Of a DNA stretch of 9,174 nucleotides, positions 1 through 4,938 are shown one piece after another. Made by a program: the position numbers and the translations under genes. The stretch spans positions 1-9,174 of the forward strand of contig DASWHK010000167.1 of assembly GCA_036398215.1 (NCBI GenBank), written 5' to 3'. A model generated the notes under the pieces. That model did no database searches. It had not been told where the DNA came from and worked only from the letters and a program-made list of their open reading frames with translations. Origin of the DNA: DASWHK01 sp036398215 (GTDB taxonomy: Bacteria; Acidobacteriota; UBA890). Each line of letters starts with the position of its first letter. Position 1 is the stretch's first letter.

Positions 1-24
1 GGTGGTCGGTCGATTGCTGGGCAT
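1..24 (-). CDS. 5' end of the next operon gene (partial, product unknown)
   Basis: An ATG at 24-22 overlaps the radical SAM stop codon by one base (TGATG on the minus strand). The frame stays open to the window edge and reads MPSNRPTT. A GGAG about 10 bases upstream, inside the radical SAM 3' end, could be the ribosome binding site. The TGATG arrangement matches the stop-start overlaps between the other genes of this operon, which is the main reason to believe the start. Only eight residues are visible, so no function can be given. The alternative is a chance ATG. Confidence 0.5.
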
Positions 25-1232
25 CAGGTATACGCTCCAAATCCGAAGTACCAGTGCTTCTTGGCGAAGCGGTACAGCCAGTGCTTTTCGGGGACCTCGT
101 TGCCGGGGTTGTGCTGGCTGCGCAGCGGGCCCATGGTCGCCAGCTCGGCCCGCGCCGCCTTCCGGGCCGTGGTGTCGCGGGCGCCGTGGCGCTCGACCAG
201 GTCCGCCAGCAGATCGGGCCGCTCGAGGACGATGCAGCCGCGGGTGGCGCCGGCCGCGGTGCGCCGGAAATCGTCGAGCAGCGCCGACTCGGTCATGGTC
301 TTGAAGACATCGCCGTCGTTGTCGGCGATGGTCTCGGTGGCGAACTGGATGATCGGGCAGGGCTCGATGTCGCCCCAGGGGCCGATGTGGTGGCTGATCC
401 CGGTGGCCGCCGGACAGACGGCCTGGCCCTGGTCGTCCCAGTAGGCGTCGACGAAGGCGATCGGCTTCTTGCAGCGCATCTCGACCGCGAACCTGCGCAC
501 CGCCAGCGTCTGCTCGGGGGTCAGCGCCAGCTCCGGGGCCGCGTCGGGGCCGACGGCGCGATAGGTATGGAACCAGCAGTAATGGACGCCGCGGGCGATC
601 AGCTCGTCGACCCACTCCTCGCGCACCAGGTCGTCGAAGTTGGTCTGGCAGACGCTGCTGGCCACGCCGGTGATCAGCCGGTTGCGGACGCAAGCGTCGA
701 TGCCGGCGAGGGTCTTGGAGAGCACGCCCTTGCGGCCGCGCCGCTGGTCGCTGACCAGCTCGTTGCCCTCGACGCTGATCAGCGGCGTGGCGTTGCCGAT
801 GCGCCGCAGCTCGTCGGCGACCTCATCGCTGATGAAGTGGCCGTTGGTGAAGATCTGGAAGTAGCAGTCGGGGTGGTTGGCGAGGATGCGCAGCAGGTCG
901 GGGTGCATGAACGGCTCGCCGCCGAGGATGCCGAAGAAGCTGTTGCCGTGGGACTTGGCGTTGTCGATGAGCCGGTTCATGGCGTGAAAGTCGATGACCG
1001 CCTGCGGCGCCGCCACGTCCACCCAGCAGCCGGTGCAGCGCAGGTTGCAACTGTTGGTCACCGAGATGTACAGGAAGGGCGGGAAGTACTCGCCCTTCTT
1101 CAGGCGCTTCTTGAAGCGCTGCACCGAGCGCATCCCCTTGAAGCCGAAGTTGTAGGCGAACTTCCACAGCAGCCGCGGCTCGGTGGTCGTCCACATGCGG
1201 TTGGCGAACGAGAACATCAGCGGCGCCGCCAT
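24..1232 (-). CDS. Radical SAM protein with SPASM/twitch-like C-terminal cysteines
   Basis: 402 residues. The radical SAM cluster motif CNLRCTGC is at residues 62-69 (CX3CX2C), and the SAM-contacting motif GGEP is at 104-107. This protein should reductively cleave S-adenosylmethionine at a [4Fe-4S] cluster to start radical chemistry. After the barrel, C273, C292 (in GDIEPCP) and C333 are spaced like a reduced SPASM or twitch domain, which would bind an auxiliary Fe-S cluster. The last 35 residues are basic and aromatic, ending in KHWYFGFGAYT. The ATG start lies 1 base after the TGA of a 23-codon mini-ORF, with GGGGGA about 6 bases upstream. It is the last complete gene of the operon, and a neighbour encodes a two-cluster ferredoxin that could supply its electrons. 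The substrate is not evident. Peptide modification, lipoyl-type sulfur chemistry and cofactor maturation are all open. Confidence 0.93.
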   Translation of the reverse strand: MAAPLMFSFANRMWTTTEPRLLWKFAYNFGFKGMRSVQRFKKRLKKGEYFPPFLYISVTNSCNLRCTGCWVDVAAPQAVIDFHAMNRLIDNAKSHGNSFFGILGGEPFMHPDLLRILANHPDCYFQIFTNGHFISDEVADELRRIGNATPLISVEGNELVSDQRRGRKGVLSKTLAGIDACVRNRLITGVASSVCQTNFDDLVREEWVDELIARGVHYCWFHTYRAVGPDAAPELALTPEQTLAVRRFAVEMRCKKPIAFVDAYWDDQGQAVCPAATGISHHIGPWGDIEPCPIIQFATETIADNDGDVFKTMTESALLDDFRRTAAGATRGCIVLERPDLLADLVERHGARDTTARKAARAELATMGPLRSQHNPGNEVPEKHWLYRFAKKHWYFGFGAYT

Positions 1233-1320
1233 CTCAGATCCCCCACTGCGTCGCGTAGGCGCAACGGCGTGCGGATGAACATGGGAACGTCAGCGGCGCC
1301 GCCATCTCAGATCCCCCACT
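1217..1320. repeat. 31-bp direct repeat across the ferredoxin/radical SAM junction
   Basis: Positions 1217-1247 and 1290-1320 are identical over 31 bases. The match extends five more bases leftward with one mismatch (GAACA versus GAACG before the shared T). The copies are 73 bp apart, with unshared sequence between them. On the minus strand each copy carries the ferredoxin ending (TGG GGG ATC TGA) plus the radical SAM beginning (ATG GCG GCG CCG CTG). Deleting one period would leave both proteins unchanged and give a tight TGA-G-ATG junction like the rest of the operon. It may be a recent duplication or an assembly artefact. Confidence 0.95.
1234..1305 (-). other. 23-codon mini-ORF created by the junction repeat
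   Basis: The upstream repeat copy places the same ribosome binding site and ATG used by the radical SAM gene one base after the ferredoxin stop. From this ATG (1305-1303) the frame starts MAAPLTFPCSS and ends TQWGI at a TGA at 1236-1234. That TGA lies one base before the real radical SAM ATG. The mini-ORF shares its first five residues with the radical SAM protein and its last three with the ferredoxin, because both ends lie in the repeat. It is probably a by-product rather than a functional peptide, although terminating and re-initiating ribosomes could use it as a relay. Confidence 0.4.
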
Positions 1321-2203
1321 CCTCTTCGGTCGGCGCCGGGCGCCGATCCTGCACCGTGCGCGAGCGCTGCATGCGCTTCTCCATCTTCTCGCGGGCGCGG
1401 CGGGCGCGCTCCTCGATGTCGCCGGCCGAGGGCAGGCTCATCAGCACCTCGTCGGGGATGTCGAGGTCGGCCTTCAGCTTCTTGAGGCAGCGCTTGCGCT
1501 CGAGCAGGGCGCGCGACTCGTCGCGCTCGGTCGAAAATCGCTTGCGCGCCGTGTCCTGGCGGCTGCGCAACGCCGCGTAGATGTCGCCGCCGAGCAGCGC
1601 CGAGATGTCGACCTTCATCGACTCGCTCTCGACGTCCTCCTGGCGGACCACGGCGCCGTTGATCGGCCCCTTCTTGTACTTCGGGAAGACGATCGCCACC
1701 TCCGGGCAGACCCGCGAGCAGGCCGGGCAGTTGGTCTTGCAGTTGTCCTGGTTCTGGACCTGGATCTGCTGGCCCTCGTCGACGCCGTAGACGTCGAACA
1801 GACAGAAGGTCAGGCACTGCATGCAGTTGGTGCAGCGCTTGTAATCGATGACCGGGAACCAGGGCTTCCACTGGCCGGGCTCGGGGAGGTCGGCGCTCCG
1901 CCGGATCTCGGTGGCCTGGTCGACGATCTGGTCCGCCGACAGGCCGCTGATGTCGCGGATCTCCAGCGACGCCGCGGCGCCGGCGTCGATGGCCGGCAGC
2001 GGTGCGCCGTCCAGCTCGGCGAGGACGAGCAGCGGCGCGGCGTCGGCGGGCGAGACGCTGCCGCCGGCGGCCGGGCGGGTCAACGAGTAGCCGGCCTCGA
2101 GCAGCGCCGCGACGGTCTCGAAGCGCCGCTCGTCGGCCAGCGTCCCGGCTCCCGGGCCTTCGTAGAGCACGATCCGCAGCGGCGAGGACGGCTGAGCGAT
2201 CAT
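1307..2203 (-). CDS. 2[4Fe-4S] ferredoxin-type protein with N- and C-terminal extensions
   Basis: 298 residues. The centre holds two cysteine sets, C124/C127/C130/C134 (CTNCMQC...C) and C155/C159/C162/C166 (CKTNCPAC...CP). This pattern should bind two [4Fe-4S] clusters for electron transfer. The second set is CX3CX2CX3CP, not the plain CX2CX2CX3CP of bacterial ferredoxins. Residues 1-100 form a separate domain of unrecognised type. Residues 195-290 are highly charged and probably helical or coiled-coil, rich in Arg, Lys and Glu. No signal peptide or membrane segment is visible, so it is likely cytoplasmic. The ATG overlaps the stop of the upstream gene (ATGA), with AGGAGG at good spacing. The natural partners are the neighbouring radical SAM enzyme and the CxC protein. 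The Fe-S assignment is firm, but the exact electron partner is inference. Confidence 0.93.
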   Translation of the reverse strand: MIAQPSSPLRIVLYEGPGAGTLADERRFETVAALLEAGYSLTRPAAGGSVSPADAAPLLVLAELDGAPLPAIDAGAAASLEIRDISGLSADQIVDQATEIRRSADLPEPGQWKPWFPVIDYKRCTNCMQCLTFCLFDVYGVDEGQQIQVQNQDNCKTNCPACSRVCPEVAIVFPKYKKGPINGAVVRQEDVESESMKVDISALLGGDIYAALRSRQDTARKRFSTERDESRALLERKRCLKKLKADLDIPDEVLMSLPSAGDIEERARRAREKMEKRMQRSRTVQDRRPAPTEEEWGI

Positions 2204-2763
2204 TCCTGCGCCTCCTGCGCCGCGACAGCGCTGGGCTCGGGCGCTGCGGCGCCCGTCTCGTCGGATTCTGAGGAGGCCTCGGGAGCCGCGGCCCGATCGC
2301 CTGTCACGGAACCTTCGCTGGCTGCGGCGCCCGTCTCGTCGGCTTCAGAGGAGGCCACCGCGGCCGCGGCGCCGTTCTCGCCGGATATCGGTTTCGGAGC
2401 GGACTCGAGCTCGGCGCCGGCCGGCTGCGCCGCGGGCGCCTCGTTGGAAAGCAGCCGCTCGACGATCGCCTCGGCGCTCTGCTCGCGCTGGTTGAGGACC
2501 TCGACGCCCTCCTCGGGCAGCGGCGAGCCGGCGGCGTGGAACAGCCACTGGACGGCGCGCGGGAAGCAGGCGGCGATCCGCACCGGACCCGCGTCGGCGA
2601 TCCGCTGCAGCGCCGGGTCCTTGCGGGCCGACATCTCGCAGAGGTCGGGGACGGCCTCGAAGGCGACGCCGGCGGCGCTGAGCCGGCGCAGGACCTCACG
2701 CTTGACCTCGGCGGGCAGGATATCGGCGTAGGCGCAATGGCAGTAGACGATCCGCGGGCTCAT
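2200..2763 (-). CDS. Small HdrA-N-terminal-like CxC protein with Ala/Glu-rich tail
   Basis: 187 residues. Residues 1-105 form a compact domain with YCHC (C8, C10), DLC (C42) and IAACFPRA (C66). The order CxC, single Cys, then A-A-C-x-P-R resembles the N-terminal iron-sulfur segment of heterodisulfide reductase subunit A. The FAD domain of HdrA is absent. The four cysteines could bind a cluster or act in disulfide exchange. From about residue 107 the protein is a low-complexity tail of Ala, Glu, Ser and Pro with an imperfect 26-residue repeat (ASSEADETGAAA / ASSESDETGAAA), probably disordered. The ATG at 2763 overlaps the GTPase stop (ATGA), and its own stop overlaps the ferredoxin start (ATGA). 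The same frame stays open upstream to 3942, but that part is an arginine-rich shadow of the GTPase gene. The HdrA resemblance is from motif memory and needs a profile search. Confidence 0.85.
   Translation of the reverse strand: MSPRIVYCHCAYADILPAEVKREVLRRLSAAGVAFEAVPDLCEMSARKDPALQRIADAGPVRIAACFPRAVQWLFHAAGSPLPEEGVEVLNQREQSAEAIVERLLSNEAPAAQPAGAELESAPKPISGENGAAAAVASSEADETGAAASEGSVTGDRAAAPEASSESDETGAAAPEPSAVAAQEAQE
2243..2356. repeat. Imperfect 36-bp direct repeat inside the CxC protein tail
   Basis: Positions 2243-2278 and 2321-2356 match at 34 of 36 bases with a 78-bp period, which keeps frame and encodes ASSE(A/S)DETGAAA twice. The period equals 26 codons, so unit gain or loss would change tail length without a frameshift. 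Confidence 0.9.
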
Positions 2764-3902
2764 GGCGGCGGGGCCTCGGTCGTGGCGCTGGCGAAACGGT
2801 GGGTCGGCACCGGCCGCGAGGGGCGGAAGTGCTCGATGTGCTCGACCTTCAGCCGCAGGCCGGCGGCCGCGCCGATCTCTTCGAGGGCGTTCTCCGTTGC
2901 CGCGCGGAGCGTCTCGGGATCGGCCTCGGCGCGCAGGTTGACGATCAGGCTGCCTCCCGCCACCCGGTCGAGGAGCGACTCGCGCAGGTCGGGCTCGGCG
3001 TCGCCGCCGACCAGGCTCACCACCGAGAGCTGGCCGGCGTCGTCGGCGTCGAGCGTCATCTTCAGGTGGGCGATGTCGCCGGTCTCGGCGGCCAGCAGCT
3101 CGCGGATGCGCGCAGCGAGCCGCAGGAGCAGCTCGTTGGCGTCGAACGGGCCGTCGCCTGCCACCTCGACCGTGGCGTTGAGCCACCCCAGCAGCGCCTC
3201 GCCTTCCGCGTAGGTGTCGTAGTCGACCGACATCGCCGCCCCGTCGGGCCCGTCGCTCGCCAGCAGGTCCTCGAACCAGGGCTCGAGGCCGTCGCCGCGC
3301 TTGGCGCTGCACGAGTGGATCGCGGCGCGCGGGAACGCCTCGCGCAGCGCCGACTCCAGCCGCCGGCGGGCCGGCTCGTCGATCGTGTCGCACTTGTTGA
3401 TGACGATCCGGTTCGCCTCCTCGAGCTGCTTCCGATAGACGTACACGACCTTGGGCGAGAATGAGCGGCCCTCGGCGATACCGAGGATGCGGGCGGCGCG
3501 CTGCGGGTCGACCAGGACGCTCAGCGGGGCGATCGTGAAGCGGTCGCCGTAGATGCGGCGCAGCGGGTAGCAGACGGTCGCCACCAGGTCGGTGCAGCTT
3601 CCCACCGGCTCGGCGACGAAGAACTCGGGCCGGCTCGCCGCGGTCAGCTTCTCCGCCGCCTCGTGGAGCGAGTGGAAGCGGCAGCAGAAGCAGCCGCCGG
3701 TGATCTCCTCGACGGCGAAGCCGCGACCGCGAAGAATCGAGGTGTCGACGAGCCCATGGCTCTGGTCGTTGGTGATCAAGCCGACCCGGGCGCCGCGATC
3801 GGTCAGGTAGCGGGCGAGCTGGTCGACGGCGGTGGTCTTGCCGGCGCCGAGAAAGCCCCCGACCATGATGTAGCGGGCCCGGTTGGCGTCCTGGTCGATC
3901 AT
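2760..3902 (-). CDS. G3E-family (CobW/HypB/UreG-like) GTPase
   Basis: 380 residues. The P-loop GGFLGAGKTT is at 15-24, the metal-binding motif GGCFCC is at 69-74 (CxCC as in CobW/COG0523 proteins), AEPVGSCTDL is at 97-106 in the switch II position, and the guanine-specificity motif NKCD is at 169-172. CobW members normally have ETSG-like residues where this one has EPVG, which points to a divergent branch. The C-terminal half (about 225-360) looks like an alpha/beta domain but I do not recognise it. Family members load or sort metals and cofactors using GTP, so a role in inserting a metal or cluster into an operon partner is the likely job. ATG 3902 overlaps the stop of the small ORF (ATGA) and has GGGGGA 5-6 bases upstream. 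The frame also stays open above it to 4094, but that part has shadow composition rich in Arg and His. Confidence 0.93.
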   Translation of the reverse strand: MIDQDANRARYIMVGGFLGAGKTTAVDQLARYLTDRGARVGLITNDQSHGLVDTSILRGRGFAVEEITGGCFCCRFHSLHEAAEKLTAASRPEFFVAEPVGSCTDLVATVCYPLRRIYGDRFTIAPLSVLVDPQRAARILGIAEGRSFSPKVVYVYRKQLEEANRIVINKCDTIDEPARRRLESALREAFPRAAIHSCSAKRGDGLEPWFEDLLASDGPDGAAMSVDYDTYAEGEALLGWLNATVEVAGDGPFDANELLLRLAARIRELLAAETGDIAHLKMTLDADDAGQLSVVSLVGGDAEPDLRESLLDRVAGGSLIVNLRAEADPETLRAATENALEEIGAAAGLRLKVEHIEHFRPSRPVPTHRFASATTEAPPP

Positions 3903-4045
3903 CGCTTCCCCCGCGTCTCGTTGATGTGGAAGATCGCGCCATCCTTGCCGGTGGACCCGGTTGCCCTCATGATCGCCCTTCCCGGCACCTCGCCGGTGAG
4001 GAGGTTCGTGGCGTCCCTGCCTCCGCGTTCGGCCGTCGCGCTCAT
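3899..4045 (-). CDS. 48-residue small protein wedged between lipoyl protein and GTPase genes
   Basis: A short frame is joined to both neighbours by ATGA overlaps: its ATG (4045-4043) overlaps the lipoyl-protein stop, and its TGA (3901-3899) overlaps the GTPase start. GGGGA lies about 8 bases before the ATG. Of 48 sense codons, 42 end in G or C, as in the neighbouring real genes, while the competing frames give Arg/His-rich products. The protein is hydrophilic and basic, has no cysteine, no signal peptide and no membrane segment, and ends with INETRGKR. I recognise no family. Its place in a coupled operon suggests a small subunit, an assembly factor, or a peptide substrate of the downstream radical SAM enzyme. 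The peptide-substrate idea is speculative. Confidence 0.72.
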   Translation of the reverse strand: MSATAERGGRDATNLLTGEVPGRAIMRATGSTGKDGAIFHINETRGKR

Positions 4046-4491
4046 GATGGCTTCCCCAGCATCTTGTCGATGGTGGCGTCCAGAAACGACGCATAGCCGG
4101 GGGCGTCGACGCAGTCCTCGCCCGGCTCCCCTTCGACGGCGAACAGCCAGCCCCGTCCGTGGGGGTCGGACTTCAACAGCTCGATCTTCTCGAGCAGCGC
4201 CGGGTTGGCGCCGGCGAAGCGGCCGCTCATCGGGCTGTAGACGTCGGTCATCGCCTTGAACCCCTCCAGCCAGCCGATGACCTGGCCGACCTCGACCGCG
4301 GCGCCCTCGCCGACCTCGAAGTCGAACTCGACGGTGTCGCCGAGCATGCGGTGGGCGAACTTGGTGAGGCCGACCTGCCAGAGGCGCGGCTCGCTCTCGA
4401 AAAGCCAGTAGTGGCCGGCCGTGTAGAGGCGGTCGGTGGGCAGCCGCGTCGAGAATCGCGAGCGTTTGTAGCGCAGCGGCGCATTTGCCAT
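4042..4491 (-). CDS. GcvH-like lipoyl-carrier protein
   Basis: 149 residues from ATG 4491. The fold signature of glycine cleavage H protein is clear: GHYWL (26-30, where GcvH has HEW), VGLTKFAHRMLGD (40-52), EGFKAMTDVYSPMSGR (76-91), N96, and DPHGRGWLF (109-117). K79 aligns with the lipoylated lysine. The flanking residues read EGFKA, not the usual ESVKA, so this is a divergent H-like protein. No genes for GcvT, GcvP or lipoate attachment are in view. Divergent H-like proteins serve other systems, for example LbpA in sulfur oxidation. It is the first gene of the coupled operon and ends in an ATGA overlap with the 48-residue ORF. An in-frame GTG at 4497 is possible, but GGGAGG (4505-4500) sits 8 bases from the ATG and only 2 from the GTG. 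A dedicated lipoyl carrier for this operon is the likely role. Confidence 0.92.
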   Translation of the reverse strand: MANAPLRYKRSRFSTRLPTDRLYTAGHYWLFESEPRLWQVGLTKFAHRMLGDTVEFDFEVGEGAAVEVGQVIGWLEGFKAMTDVYSPMSGRFAGANPALLEKIELLKSDPHGRGWLFAVEGEPGEDCVDAPGYASFLDATIDKMLGKPS

Positions 4492-4499
4492 CGCCACGA

Positions 4500-4505
4500 C
4501 CTCCC
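4500..4505 (-). promoter_or_regulatory. Ribosome binding site that decides the lipoyl-protein start
   Basis: GGGAGG on the minus strand lies 8 bases from ATG 4491 and 2 bases from the in-frame GTG 4497, favouring the ATG. Confidence 0.65.
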
Positions 4506-4522
4506 AGGCCGTGAATCCAGTC

Positions 4523-4540
4523 GCCTCCCGAGCCGGAGGC
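4523..4540 (-). promoter_or_regulatory. Hairpin in the operon leader
   Basis: GCCTCC (4523-4528) and GGAGGC (4535-4540) are perfect 6-base arms around a 6-base loop. It lies about 18 bases upstream of the lipoyl-protein ribosome binding site. One arm reads GCCTCC on the transcript, which could also pair with a GGGAGG-type ribosome binding site. That makes a translational switch conceivable but unproven. Confidence 0.3.
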
Positions 4541-4679
4541 CGTCAGCTGAGTGGTGCATCGACATGGGGCTGGCCCTCGGGCGGATAGGCGCGAAGCTCA
4601 GGATCGGCCGCCGGCTCCGTGAAGGAGCCCGGCCCGCGCCGCATTGCGCCAGGCCCCGCCGCCTCCACCCAAGCCGCCC

Positions 4680-4685
4680 ATTCTA
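4680..4685 (-). promoter_or_regulatory. Possible -10 box for the operon
   Basis: The minus strand reads TAGAAT here, five of six bases of the TATAAT consensus, in otherwise GC-rich DNA. The candidate -35 (CTGTCG at 18-base spacing) is poor. It would give a leader of roughly 180 bases. Confidence 0.25.
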
Positions 4686-4795
4686 CGCAAATGCGGCGCC
4701 CGACGACAGGGACGCGGCCGCCGGGTAGTGGGCAAATCCCACTGCCGGCCGCCGAGCTGGACGGCAAAAGCGACCGGCGAGGATCGCTGGCGCGA

Positions 4796-4813
4796 CCGCC
4801 GGCTTGCCGGCGG
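4796..4813 (-). terminator. GC-rich hairpin downstream of the DUF1684 gene
   Basis: CCGCCGG (4796-4802) and CCGGCGG (4807-4813) form a 7-base stem with a 4-base loop, about 126 bases after the DUF1684 stop. No T-run follows on either strand, so a classic intrinsic terminator is not shown. It could protect the 3' end or help separate the DUF1684 transcript from the operon. Confidence 0.3.
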
Positions 4814-4938
4814 GCCGCCGAGCCGGATCGTCATGGGTATACGAAGTCGGTGTGCCGAGGGCGCAGCCGGAAGACGGTCGGGACCTGCTCCCCTTGCGTC
4901 GTCGGCGAGGCAGAGGGTCGGGGCGCCTCGGGTAGCGT

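Larger units (their letters stand above)
4492..4938. other. 447-bp intergenic region upstream of the operon
   Basis: It lies between the DUF1684 stop and the lipoyl-protein start, both on the minus strand. Open frames here, including a 74-codon one at 4543-4767 on the minus strand, lack a convincing start site and have atypical composition, so I call no gene. It holds a possible -10 box and two hairpins, listed separately. The operon promoter should be here, since the upstream gene is unrelated and far away. Confidence 0.6.

Noticed and set aside
1217..1320. Direct repeat as a CRISPR or attachment site
   Set aside because: Only two copies, and each consists of the ends of flanking genes. No integrase or cas gene is present.
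54..1580. Long plus-strand open frame (508 codons) opposite the radical SAM and ferredoxin genes
   Set aside because: Composition is Ala/Gly/Val/Asp-rich shadow of GC-rich codons on the other strand. It has no recognisable motif and lies opposite a gene with clear Fe-S motifs.
2764..3942. Upstream extension of the CxC protein frame to 580 residues
   Set aside because: The extension overlaps the GTPase gene and is arginine-rich nonsense. The ATG at 2763 overlaps the GTPase stop and starts the cysteine domain.
3903..4094. N-terminal extension of the GTPase to 444 residues
   Set aside because: The extra 64 residues are Arg/His-rich, lie in the small ORF and lipoyl-protein 3' end, and precede a P-loop that normally sits close to the N-terminus.
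4543..4767. 74-codon minus-strand ORF in the operon leader
   Set aside because: No convincing ribosome binding site, no motif, and Pro/Gly-rich composition typical of random GC-rich DNA.
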